A stretch of 32,986 bases of DNA from an uncultured Acidimicrobiales bacterium (lineage in GTDB: Bacteria; Actinomycetota; Acidimicrobiia; Acidimicrobiales; SHLQ01), in the NCBI GenBank assembly GCA_938038815.1, contig CALHTF010000161.1, forward strand, positions 1 to 32,986. The letters run 5' to 3'. The translations under genes were made by a program, and so were the position numbers. Under the pieces are notes generated by a model. The model was not told where the DNA came from and did no database searches. It worked only from the letters and a program-made list of their open reading frames with translations. The stretch's first letter is position 1. Every line of letters begins with the position of its first letter. Below are positions 1-7,676 of the stretch, one piece after another.

Positions 1-87
1 CTCGCCCGACAACTCACCCTCACATCACAACGCCGCAGCTACCCGCTCCACAACCAACGCGGCCGCCCCACCCAGGACCCCAAATGA
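1..87 (+). pseudogene. 3' end of an IS481-like transposase gene, cut by the window edge
   Basis: An open frame enters from the left edge and ends at a TGA at 85-87, giving 28 residues. It contains RQLTL, followed further on by YPL and GRP. The RxLTL pattern near the C-terminus resembles the tail of actinobacterial IS481-family (DDE, rve-core) transposases; the family call is inference from this short tail and from the repeats after it. The opposite edge carries a related tail (L-x-R, then YP, then GRP) on the other strand. Only the 3' end is visible, so whether the gene is intact is unknown; it is typed as a partial gene for that reason. Confidence 0.5.
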
Positions 88-92
88 CAAAG

Positions 93-136
93 TGTCCGAT
101 ATGCCCCGCGACATGTGTCCGACATGCCCCGCGACA
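93..136 (+). repeat. Two tandem 23-bp-period boxes at the left IS end
   Basis: Two 21-bp copies, 93-113 and 116-136, differ at one base and have a period of 23. Each has the form TGTCCGAYATGCCCCGCGAC then A. They start 6 bp after the transposase stop. The right edge has two boxes with the same period and a related core (CCCGCGAC). Paired boxes beside the transposase 3' end are what terminal transposase-binding sites of such an IS would look like; that role is inferred. Confidence 0.65.
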
Positions 137-141
137 CCACA

Positions 142-174
142 ATCGGCTCTGAGCGGGCTAAGCGCGATCAGAAA
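142..174 (+). repeat. 33-bp dispersed repeat, copy 1
   Basis: This 33-bp sequence (starts ATCGGCTCTGAGC, ends GCGCGATCAGAAA) is identical to 431-463 and matches the reverse complement of 32814-32846 at 30 of 33 positions. It lies exactly 5 bp beyond the tandem IS-end boxes, the same spacing as at the right edge. It may be part of the IS end or a preferred insertion target. Confidence 0.75.
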
Positions 175-430
175 TCTGCACTCGATGTAGATTCGCATGC
201 CTGAGTCGGCACGGGTCCGCCCTCGGCTTGTACTTCGAGCACGACGCAGGCTTTCGCGGTTGCCTTTTGGGGCTCACCACTCCTCGCCCATTCCGCGGTT
301 TGGCGCCGAACCCGACACTTCGGGACCGGATCACTCTGGGTCGCTCCGGCTGCGCCTCCGCTCCCACGCTTCGCTATGTCCCGCCGCCGGCGCCCGTCTC
401 TGGCCGCTCTTTCTGAAACTTTCGCGCTTT
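175..430. other. Non-coding stretch between two copies of the 33-bp repeat
   Basis: No convincing gene is present. Short open frames on both strands lack recognisable domains and a ribosome-binding site. The stretch is GC-rich, and its right end (409-429) is the left arm of a hairpin with repeat copy 2. It could be a small non-autonomous insertion bounded by the 33-bp repeats, but no terminal inverted repeats or target duplication were identified. Confidence 0.4.
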
Positions 431-464
431 ATCGGCTCTGAGCGGGCTAAGCGCGATCAGAAAG
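409..464 (-). terminator. Long hairpin just after the module A operon; candidate terminator
   Basis: CTTTCTGA (409-416) pairs with TCAGAAAG (457-464). After a 5-nt bulge, TCGCGCTT (422-429) pairs with AAGCGCGA (449-456). This gives 16 bp around a 19-nt loop, starting 11 nt beyond the stop codon of the minus-strand gene at 476. No U-run follows, so a classical intrinsic terminator is uncertain. The right arm and loop are repeat copy 2. Confidence 0.45.
431..463 (+). repeat. 33-bp dispersed repeat, copy 2 (solo)
   Basis: This is identical to 142-174 and has no adjacent tandem IS boxes. It shows that the sequence exists apart from the IS end. It lies 12 bp from the stop codon of the beta-helix gene; the third copy similarly starts 6 bp after a stop codon (32807). 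That placement fits a transcription-end-associated repeat. Confidence 0.75.
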
Positions 465-475
465 TTGGGTGGGGC

Positions 476-1909
476 TTATTCGTCGGGTTGTTGTTTGGCG
501 GGGACGGTTGTTTGGGTGGTGGTCCCGCCGTTGTCGGCGCCACCTACCGTTGCCTCGTAGGCGCCGACGTCGGGGCGTTGGCCTCGGGGGAGACCATCGA
601 TGTCCATCGTGAGCCAACCAATCGCGGCATCGATGGCTGGCGAGGAGATCCGCAAGCGGAAATCGGCGATTGCCGGGTCGGTCGACGGGTTCACCAGTCC
701 AGCGTCGGGAACCATCAGGTCGTTGCCGGTCGGGCCGTCTTTGCCGTTGGCGATGATGTTCGACTGACGCTTGAGATCTTTCCCGTTGAGGATGATGGCG
801 TCCTTGCCCGACAGGGGCACCACCAAGTTGTTGCCGATCAACACGTCTTCGCTGTCGAAGGCCGAGATCTCCGATCCGGCGCCGTGAAGGTCTTCGGTCT
901 GTAAGTTTCGGTAGGTCGTGTTGTTCAAGACGTCGACCCGTTGAGACAAAAACACGTTGACCGCCCGTCCACCGTTGTTAAACGCCACGTTGTTCGCAAT
1001 GAGGGTGCGTCCTGGATACAGCGCCTTGTTGCCGTCGATATCGAGCTTGTTCTGGTCGACGATGATCGCGTTTCCGTCGGTCAAAATATTCTCTTGGCCG
1101 AACTCCTCTGCGCAGAACCCGCAGAACACCCGGTTCTCGTTGCTATAGACGGTGTTGCCGACGATGTAATTGCTGTAGCCCGCTTCATCGTCGTCGAAGC
1201 CGCGGTCCATCAGCCGCCACATGGAGATACCCGAACCCTGGTCGGAGTCCCACAAGGCGTTTTCGTACACCGTGTTGCCGATGACCGACAGGTGCGAACT
1301 GGCGCTCGAACCAAAGCCGCCGGTCGGGAAACCGTGAATTTCGTTCTCGATCACCCGCACATGATCAGTAGCCGCCGCGACCACGCCGTATCCGTAGGAG
1401 TTCTCGGTGTTGAACCCCACGCCTCGAATTTCGAAGCCTTGGATCTCGATATAGCTGCCCGCAACCTCAAAGCCACTGGTCGACGAACCCTCCACGATTG
1501 GCCGGTGCCCTGGCATCGCCCGGAACCGAATCCATGCGTCGGGCGTACCCGACTTGTCGATGTAGTAGTGGGCTTGGCCGCCAAACTTCTCGTCGTAGAC
1601 GCCGTCCATGACCCACACCACATTGCCGGGTTGCACCGCGCGGATCGCGGCGAGCAGCGAACGCCACGGCGTTTCGGGGGTTTGGCCGTCGTTGTTGTCG
1701 TCGCCGTCGGGGCTGACGAACACGTGCAAACCGTCGGCCGGGTTGGGTTCGAGGTCGCCCAGCGAGGGCGATTCGCCGGTTCCGTCGGGCACGCCGCCGC
1801 CGCTCGGAATCGCCAACTGGTTGCTGGGGCGTCCCTCGAAGCCCTCGGCGTCGGTACTGCAAGCCGAAAAGAAGAGCAGGGCAAAAAGGGCCAGCGCAAC
1901 GATCGCCAT
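476..1909 (-). CDS. Secreted lipoprotein with right-handed parallel beta-helix
   Basis: The 477-aa product starts with a hydrophobic signal ending in a lipobox (LFFSAC, Cys17), so it should be lipid-anchored outside the membrane. After a polar linker comes a DUF1565-like opening around residues 60-130 (VSPDGDDNNDGQ, then DGVYDE), then many short N-rich repeats (IGNTVY, VGNTVY, IANNVAF, VLNNTTY) typical of pectate-lyase-like beta-helices. Such folds occur in polysaccharide lyases, epimerases and sugar-binding proteins; no catalytic residues can be assigned. No ATG, GTG or TTG lies upstream in frame before a stop, so ATG 1909 is the likely start although the signal lacks N-terminal positive charge. 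It is the last gene of module A, 104 bp after the flippase, and probably trims, modifies or binds the polymer (inference). Confidence 0.8.
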   Translation of the reverse strand: MAIVALALFALLFFSACSTDAEGFEGRPSNQLAIPSGGGVPDGTGESPSLGDLEPNPADGLHVFVSPDGDDNNDGQTPETPWRSLLAAIRAVQPGNVVWVMDGVYDEKFGGQAHYYIDKSGTPDAWIRFRAMPGHRPIVEGSSTSGFEVAGSYIEIQGFEIRGVGFNTENSYGYGVVAAATDHVRVIENEIHGFPTGGFGSSASSHLSVIGNTVYENALWDSDQGSGISMWRLMDRGFDDDEAGYSNYIVGNTVYSNENRVFCGFCAEEFGQENILTDGNAIIVDQNKLDIDGNKALYPGRTLIANNVAFNNGGRAVNVFLSQRVDVLNNTTYRNLQTEDLHGAGSEISAFDSEDVLIGNNLVVPLSGKDAIILNGKDLKRQSNIIANGKDGPTGNDLMVPDAGLVNPSTDPAIADFRLRISSPAIDAAIGWLTMDIDGLPRGQRPDVGAYEATVGGADNGGTTTQTTVPAKQQPDE

Positions 1910-2013
1910 CGACCAGGGGCGTGACGAGTGTGTAGGCGTACCGGGGGTAGACAGCGTGGGGACTTCCGAACCGAGAGGGGGATGAGCGCCGGAAACGTCC
2001 GCCGCGTGGATAC

Positions 2014-3300
2014 TTATACGGTACTACGTTCCGAATCGGCCGGAACAGGCGCTTCGGCGTGCCGTAAGCGCGATGCGGCGATCCACAGCGAAACGGCAAA
2101 GACCGATTCGGCGATCAGGGTGGTCGCTGCTGCGCCTTCCCAGGAATACCGGGGGATAAAGATCAGGTTGAGGCCCAGGTTTAGCAACATGGCGAACACC
2201 ATCAAGGCCAGCCGCACGTTGTGGCGGTCGCTACCGGTGAGGGCGTTACCGGGGAACATTTGGATACCCCGAAGGAACGGGAGAACCGCTACGTAGCGCA
2301 GCACCGTGGCTACATCGTCGAACTTGTCGCCGAGGACCCAGGGAATCAACGGAGCGCACGTAAAGAGCAGTACGCCGACGACCAGTCCGTAGGCTGCGGA
2401 GCGCATCGTGAGCCGTTTGGCAAAGTCCAATGCCTCGGCGGGAGCTCGCTTGCCCTTTTCGAAAAACGAGGCATCGGTCGCTCGGGCCATCGCCATGATC
2501 GGCAGCACCGAGATCGTGGCGATGCGATAACCCATCGTATAGAAACCAGCGGCCACATCGAAGCCGTAGCGGGTGAGAAGCGGCCGGTCGATGCTGTCGA
2601 GCACGCCGTCGCTGGTGGCCGACAACACGAACGGCAACCCGCTCTTGATGTCGTGCAACGACGGCGGGCGCAGTCGAGTCTTTATGGCAAATGCCCGTTC
2701 GGTGATCTTGAGCGACCCAATCGATCCGAGCGCCGCGCCGGCCAGCGCGTAGTACGCCCAGCTGTTGAGCGTGTGATCGCTAAACACCACAAAGGCGATC
2801 AGGCTGAGGATGCGTACCGCCGCGAAGGTCAGCTTCGACTTCGCACCCACCTTGAGTCTGCGCATCGCTTGGGAGGCTTGGGTCGATGCCTCCGAGAGCC
2901 AGAAGAACGTGGTCTGAGCCAGGGTGATCAACAAGAAGGTGCGGATACCGACCGTCGGGACGAATACCGGGCGCAACAGCAACAAGATGTTGGCCCCGAC
3001 CAACGTGCCGATGACCACGGTGGTGATCGTACGTTGCCACTCGCGTTCAAGATCGGCGCCTCGCGACACTCGACGCACCATCAGTACGTGGCTTCCGAGG
3101 TGAGCGATGTTGGCCATAATCATCGCCATGGCGACGACCGCGCTGTATCGGCCGAACTCGTCGGTCTCGAGAACCAGCGCCAGTCCTAGGAAGATACCGA
3201 GCGACACCAACACCTGGCCGACTTCGGCGGCCATGCCCCACAGCGCGTTTTGTCCCGATTCGGTCGATGCGTCGCGGCGTAGCGCGTCGAGGCGGCTCAA
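2014..3300 (-). CDS. Polysaccharide flippase (Wzx-like, MOP superfamily)
   Basis: The 428-aa protein is hydrophobic throughout, with about 12 predicted membrane segments and the layout of MOP-superfamily flippases: an N-terminal pair after SGQNALWGMAAEVGQV, and the C-terminal half including the GNALTGSDRHNVRLAL loop. The family moves undecaprenyl-linked repeat units across the cytoplasmic membrane. The start is TTG at 3300, 6 bp after the stop of the upstream glycosyltransferase; an internal ATG at residue 23 is possible but would cut the first helix. It is the only flippase in the window, so it may serve both polymer modules. Confidence 0.85.
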   Translation of the reverse strand: MSRLDALRRDASTESGQNALWGMAAEVGQVLVSLGIFLGLALVLETDEFGRYSAVVAMAMIMANIAHLGSHVLMVRRVSRGADLEREWQRTITTVVIGTLVGANILLLLRPVFVPTVGIRTFLLITLAQTTFFWLSEASTQASQAMRRLKVGAKSKLTFAAVRILSLIAFVVFSDHTLNSWAYYALAGAALGSIGSLKITERAFAIKTRLRPPSLHDIKSGLPFVLSATSDGVLDSIDRPLLTRYGFDVAAGFYTMGYRIATISVLPIMAMARATDASFFEKGKRAPAEALDFAKRLTMRSAAYGLVVGVLLFTCAPLIPWVLGDKFDDVATVLRYVAVLPFLRGIQMFPGNALTGSDRHNVRLALMVFAMLLNLGLNLIFIPRYSWEGAAATTLIAESVFAVSLWIAASRLRHAEAPVPADSERSTV

Positions 3301-3306
3301 GGACTT

Positions 3307-4260
3307 CTAACCCTGATCCGTGGCGGCGACGTCGTAGCCGAGGACGTCTTGGCCGATGACCGCTCGGAGCTGTCCGACGCCGATCACCGATGTGCGCAGG
3401 CCGCGCAACGCTCCGCTCAGGCCGTCCTGGGCGCCATAGGCGACTGCCCGGGCCACGCCGAGCGGCAGCTTTGCGATGCCTTCGGCGAGGTGGCGGAGCT
3501 GGACCTTTCGGCGGTCGGCGGTCGATTCCGCAAACGATAGGTCGACCATCGCAAGGGTGTTGCCGTCGCGCTGCAGCCGCGACATGACCACGCCGAGCGA
3601 CATCCGACTCGCTGGTACCCATTCGGTCGTCATGGCGTTGGTCGACTGCACGAGTTTGAAGTTGCCCCGAACCAGGCGGTGGCCCAGGTGGTGGTCTTCG
3701 CCGCCGGTCTTATTGAACCGTTCGTCGAACAGCGGGCCGAGTTGGTCGACCAGTGTGGTTCGCAGCAACAAGTTGTTGGTCGACACGTAGGTGGTGTCGG
3801 CTTGGTCGGCGACATCGGGGGAGAAGTCGTAGACGCCGGCGCCATCGAGCCAACGGGGCGCGGGGGATTCAAAGGCAAAGGTGGTGTTGCCCATCACCGC
3901 GTCGGCATCGGTGGCTATCTGGGTTCGCTCGAGCTCGACCAACCAGTCAGCAGATGCCTCTTCGTCGTCGTCGATAAAGGCCACCCAGTCGCTGTGGGCT
4001 TCGGCCACCGCTTTGTTGCGGGCCACCGAAAGGCCGGTGTTGGATTCGCCCACGTAGGTGAGTCCGGGAAGCCGTTCGATCCACGAATCGACGGTGGCTT
4101 TGGCTGAACCCTGCGGGTCGTTGTCGACGATGACCGTTCGGTGCCAGTTCCACTGCTGGGTCGAGGTGGTTGCCGCCAAACTGGCCAACAGCCGTTCGAG
4201 GCGCTGAGGGCGGCGATAGGTGACCACGGCGACGGCGAGCGTCGGCTGTGCGGTGGTCAT
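3307..4260 (-). CDS. Family 2 glycosyltransferase (module A)
   Basis: The 317-aa product has a GT-A fold start: beta1 VAVVTYRRPQRL (about 10-21), VIVDNDPQGS (43-52), and an acidic metal/nucleotide-sugar site in VAFIDDDEEA (93-102). GGEDHHLGHRL further on fits the catalytic acidic region. No strong membrane anchor is seen, so it should act at the inner face of the membrane. The ATG at 4260 overlaps the upstream ligase stop by 4 nt (ATGA), which decides the start; an open frame extending to 4437 lies wholly within the ligase gene and is not used. It presumably adds one sugar to the lipid-linked repeat unit; donor and acceptor cannot be read from sequence. Confidence 0.87.
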   Translation of the reverse strand: MTTAQPTLAVAVVTYRRPQRLERLLASLAATTSTQQWNWHRTVIVDNDPQGSAKATVDSWIERLPGLTYVGESNTGLSVARNKAVAEAHSDWVAFIDDDEEASADWLVELERTQIATDADAVMGNTTFAFESPAPRWLDGAGVYDFSPDVADQADTTYVSTNNLLLRTTLVDQLGPLFDERFNKTGGEDHHLGHRLVRGNFKLVQSTNAMTTEWVPASRMSLGVVMSRLQRDGNTLAMVDLSFAESTADRRKVQLRHLAEGIAKLPLGVARAVAYGAQDGLSGALRGLRTSVIGVGQLRAVIGQDVLGYDVAATDQG

Positions 4261-5588
4261 CGCGTTTTGGCAGGCAGTTCGGGGAGTTCTTCGTCGTTGA
4301 TCGACAGCACTCGCCGCGAGAGTCGAGCACCGTGGACCGATGCCACCACGAGCAGCGGCCAGAAGATGGTTCGGCCAGCAACACCGGATTCGGTGATCGA
4401 GATCATGACGAGCATCGAGAAGTACCCAAGCGGCCAAAGGCCGATGGCGCCCGGCACGTACCGGACGTGACGCGATGCTCGAATAACGCCCCGAGCGACC
4501 AGCATGACCATGGCGAAGAGTCCAAAGATGCCGAGCGACAAGAACATGTCGAGGTACGCGTTGTGGGCGGTTGGGGGTAACCAGTCATGGCGAATCCACA
4601 CCTCGTGCGAGGGACTAAACCAGCCGCCCCAGAAACCTTCCCAGCCAAAGCCGGTGAAGAACTTCGGTTGGCCTACACCCCACAGGTCTTCCCACAAGAC
4701 GGTTCGGCCGGTGAGGGTGACGTCGCGGTCGAGGGCCTTGGTGATGGCGCCCAAGCTGGCGGTGGCCACGGCCAAGCCCAACGCTCCGGCACCGAACAGG
4801 CTGACCGCAACGGCGCCGTACAGGGTTTTACGAGCCCGAAACAGCTGGTAGATGATCAACAAACACGGCGTGACCACGAAGCTGGCGAGCGAGGTTTTCG
4901 AGCCGGCGCCAAGCACCAGAGGCAACTGCAAGCCAAGGAAGAGCAGATACAGGTACCGCATGGCGCGGTGCTCGCGGTAGGCGATCGAAAAGACGAGCGC
5001 GCCGAGCACCGACAGGCGGCCCAGCACGTTTCGGTTTGAGGTGATGCCGTTCCAGTTGGCGTCGATCGTGAGGTCGAGGCCGTACTGGGGGAGCGCGAAC
5101 ACCCACAGGTAGTTCAAGATGGTGCCCATCATGAGCACCAGAGCCAGCATGCGGTTGATCTTGGCGAGTTCGTAACGAACCACCAGGTAGTACCCGAACA
5201 GCGATGCGATCAAAAACGCACCGAACCGCCGGAACGAAGCAATCAGGTCAGGGCTCCACAGCACCGAAGCCAGTGCGAGTGCCAACAGGAAGGCAATTAG
5301 GGGCTCGCGGCGAACCCCTTCGAGAACGAGATGCCAATTGCCGATAAGGCGAAGCGACAACCCGGCGCCCAAGATCAGGAACACCAGAGTCGGAATAACG
5401 CCACCGCCGGTATCGATCTCGGCGATCTGTTGGTAGGTGACGAACCACTCGTTGGGCAGACCAAGGGTCAATGCCACGAGCATGATGAACGTGACCGACT
5501 GTTCGAGTGCGCCCGGCCGACTTACCGTCGAGGACACATCGATTCGGTACGGCGCTGGTGCCCCAAAGCTGGGTGCCAGCGAGGTCAT
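4257..5588 (-). CDS. O-antigen ligase/polymerase family membrane protein (module A)
   Basis: The 443-aa protein has about 10-12 hydrophobic segments and a large extracytoplasmic loop with the Wzy_C/WaaL signature: LTGRTVLWEDLW, GFGWEGFWGG, then PTAHNAYLDMF with the conserved His. These proteins join lipid-linked glycans, either polymerising repeat units (Wzy) or transferring them to an acceptor (WaaL). In a monoderm context beside Wzz and a flippase, polymerase is more likely. The ATG overlaps the kinase stop by 4 nt, and its own stop overlaps the GT2 start by 4 nt, so the three are translationally coupled. The paralogue at 10834-12156 shares the LTGR and SPSHEVW motifs. Confidence 0.87.
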   Translation of the reverse strand: MTSLAPSFGAPAPYRIDVSSTVSRPGALEQSVTFIMLVALTLGLPNEWFVTYQQIAEIDTGGGVIPTLVFLILGAGLSLRLIGNWHLVLEGVRREPLIAFLLALALASVLWSPDLIASFRRFGAFLIASLFGYYLVVRYELAKINRMLALVLMMGTILNYLWVFALPQYGLDLTIDANWNGITSNRNVLGRLSVLGALVFSIAYREHRAMRYLYLLFLGLQLPLVLGAGSKTSLASFVVTPCLLIIYQLFRARKTLYGAVAVSLFGAGALGLAVATASLGAITKALDRDVTLTGRTVLWEDLWGVGQPKFFTGFGWEGFWGGWFSPSHEVWIRHDWLPPTAHNAYLDMFLSLGIFGLFAMVMLVARGVIRASRHVRYVPGAIGLWPLGYFSMLVMISITESGVAGRTIFWPLLVVASVHGARLSRRVLSINDEELPELPAKTR

Positions 5589-7237
5589 GAAACCAGGTTC
5601 TTTGAGGCCCGCTCGTAGGCGTAACGGTCGCGGCGGGAGAAGAATCCGGCGTTGCGGCTGCGGTCACGGTTGAGGATGGCGCCGAGCACCTTGGCACCCG
5701 CCCGGTCGAGGTCGCTGCGAACCTGGAGCAAGGTCGTGGTATCGGTGCGGCGAGAGTCGACGAGCACAATGCAACCACCGACGCTAGCGCTGGCGGCGAT
5801 CGAGTCAGCGGCTGAAAGAACCGGTGGGGTATCGACCACGACGTATTCGTAGGTGGCTTCGAGGCGGCGGATGAGGTCGCGGAAGCGAGCCGAGCCAAGC
5901 AATTCACCCGGGTTGGCTGGGGTCGGGCCGGCCGGGATGACCGCCAGGTTGTCGACCCCGACGCTCACGATCGGCGGCGGCGTAACTTCGCGGGCCTGTA
6001 GTGCGGTCGAGAGGCCTTCGCTGTTGCTGATACCAAACAGCTTCTCGATCGACGGGCGACGCATATCGGCCGAAACCAGAACCGTCGGGCTACCGCCCTG
6101 GGCGAGGGCAATCGCCAGGTTGGTCGAGGCGACCGACTTGCCTTCGGCCGGCTGAGCGCTGGTGATCAGCAAGCTGTGGATGTTGTCGGTAGTGGCGAGG
6201 TACTGGAGCGAGGTGCGCAGGCGTCGGAACGATTCCCGTGCTCGCTGCACCGACGTTGACTTGCTCGAGCTCAACATCACCAGAGCCGAAGCGCCGGTGC
6301 GGTTGCTGAAACCAAACGGCGGGACGGTACCGAGTACCGAGCTGCCCATGGCGAGCTCGACGTCGCTTTCTTCGCGAGCGGTGTTGTCGAGGCGGTCGAG
6401 GACGAACGCTGCGGCGATACCCATAAGCAGGCCGGCGATGAGACCCGCGAGCTGGATCATGCCGTTGCCGAGGCCGTTGGCCGAATCGGGTACGGCCGCG
6501 GTGCGGAGTACCTCGGCTGGGGGAGCGAGCGAGTTGCGGTCACGGACCAGCACTCCGCGTTGGGTCTTGAGCGGGCGCAGTTCGTTGAGAAGGGCCGTGC
6601 GCTGTTGGTTGAGCGACTGCTGCTGAGCCTGGTAGGAGGCTCGTTCGTCGCCGCGGTCGGTCGAGTTAAAGGTGTCTTGGATCTCTCGAGTGACCCGAGC
6701 GAACTCGGCGTCGATGACTTCGCGTTCTGCTTCAAGGGCGTCGATCTGTTCGGTGAGGTCGCTCAGGTTGCCTTCGTAGTAGCCGGTCGCGTTGGCGATG
6801 CGGTCTTCCTCGTAGTTCTTGACGAACGAGTTGACGACGTCGGCTGCCCGGTCGGCGTCGGTATCGGTGAAGGTCACCTCAAGTGCTTGACCCTGAGGCT
6901 CAAACTGCACACGCAGTTCCTTGAGCAGGTCGCGTGAGTCAACCGACAAGCCAAGCTCGGACCGGACCGCATCGGCGATCTTGATCGAGCGAAGTTCCTG
7001 GCGTTCGGTTTCGAGGTTGGGTTGAATCTTGCTGGCGGTGTTCGATCCGTAGGGCGTCGGACGCAACACGACGACGGCGTCGGCGTCGTAGGTTTCGGTG
7101 CGCGACGTGGCGAGCAGGGTCGCCAGGATGAGCCCGGCGATCGTGAAGGCGATGACCAGCCACTTACGGGCTTGGATCGCCTTGAGGTAATCCTCAAGGC
7201 CAGGCGTCTCATTGGCCTGGCTTGTTGCTTCGTACAT
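5585..7237 (-). CDS. Wzz-type chain-length regulator fused to BY-kinase (module A)
   Basis: The 550-aa membrane protein has a Wzz domain with TM1 (about 26-43), a periplasmic-type coiled-coil region (about 155-235) and TM2 (about 260-281), then a cytoplasmic BY-kinase domain. Visible kinase motifs are Walker A PAEGKS (363-368), Walker A' VLVSADMRRP (386-395) and Walker B VVVDTPP (466-472). The tail RRDRYAYER carries only two tyrosines instead of the usual Tyr cluster. BY-kinases autophosphorylate on tyrosine and cycle with the polymerase to set chain length. The ATG at 7237 is chosen because MYEATSQANETPG aligns with the paralogue start; a longer frame to 7300 lacks support. It is the first gene of module A and is about 440 bp from the divergent GT2. 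Confidence 0.88.
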   Translation of the reverse strand: MYEATSQANETPGLEDYLKAIQARKWLVIAFTIAGLILATLLATSRTETYDADAVVVLRPTPYGSNTASKIQPNLETERQELRSIKIADAVRSELGLSVDSRDLLKELRVQFEPQGQALEVTFTDTDADRAADVVNSFVKNYEEDRIANATGYYEGNLSDLTEQIDALEAEREVIDAEFARVTREIQDTFNSTDRGDERASYQAQQQSLNQQRTALLNELRPLKTQRGVLVRDRNSLAPPAEVLRTAAVPDSANGLGNGMIQLAGLIAGLLMGIAAAFVLDRLDNTAREESDVELAMGSSVLGTVPPFGFSNRTGASALVMLSSSKSTSVQRARESFRRLRTSLQYLATTDNIHSLLITSAQPAEGKSVASTNLAIALAQGGSPTVLVSADMRRPSIEKLFGISNSEGLSTALQAREVTPPPIVSVGVDNLAVIPAGPTPANPGELLGSARFRDLIRRLEATYEYVVVDTPPVLSAADSIAASASVGGCIVLVDSRRTDTTTLLQVRSDLDRAGAKVLGAILNRDRSRNAGFFSRRDRYAYERASKNLVS

Positions 7238-7676
7238 CACGGCTGCGAATACCTCAAAAGGGAAGGAAAGAGTGGACCGCTGAACCAAGAGTAAACCCAC
7301 AGACGGCGTCCGGTACCCGAGGGTAACGATGCGAACGAGGTTTGCTCAATAGGACTTTTGGCCCGGGTGAAAGATTGCAACCCTGGCCGGTGGTCCAAAC
7401 GCTCAGCAACTACTTTACGCCCCCGATCGTATTGACCCACGGAATCAATGCAAGGTCATGGGGCCAAGTTCCACAACTTCGCCACGCAAGGTTGAAACAA
7501 TCCGCACGTTTCGACCACGGGGGCGAATGGTATGGACTGAAACTACATAGTTTGCGGTGAAGGGTCGGGCCATCCACACTGGGGAGAAGGTCTGTGGTGA
7601 TCAACACCGGCGGGACCAGCACATCTACTACCCGGCGCACCCCTAGAACCAGGGGATCTGTGGCCGATGGAGACAC
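7238..7676. promoter_or_regulatory. 439-bp divergent intergenic region between module A and the plus-strand glycosyltransferase pair
   Basis: No gene is supported here; the open frames are short and lack domains. The region must hold promoters for both directions. Visible items are the minus-strand motif AGTCCATAC (7538-7530) followed after 12 nt by TGGTCG (7517-7512), also found before module B; the small palindrome AAACT-ACAT-AGTTT at 7540-7553; and CCCCT-AGAACC-AGGGG at 7640-7655, 21 bp before the GTG of the next gene. A GGAG stands 4 nt before that GTG. No clear -35/-10 pair could be fixed. Confidence 0.5.

Noticed and set aside
941..1924. Long open frame on + (327 codons)
   Set aside because: It is antisense to the beta-helix gene, has no domain or ribosome-binding site, and is an effect of high GC codon use.
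2221..3189. Open frame on + (322 codons)
   Set aside because: It is antisense to the flippase; the product is rich in Arg, His and Gln without motifs.
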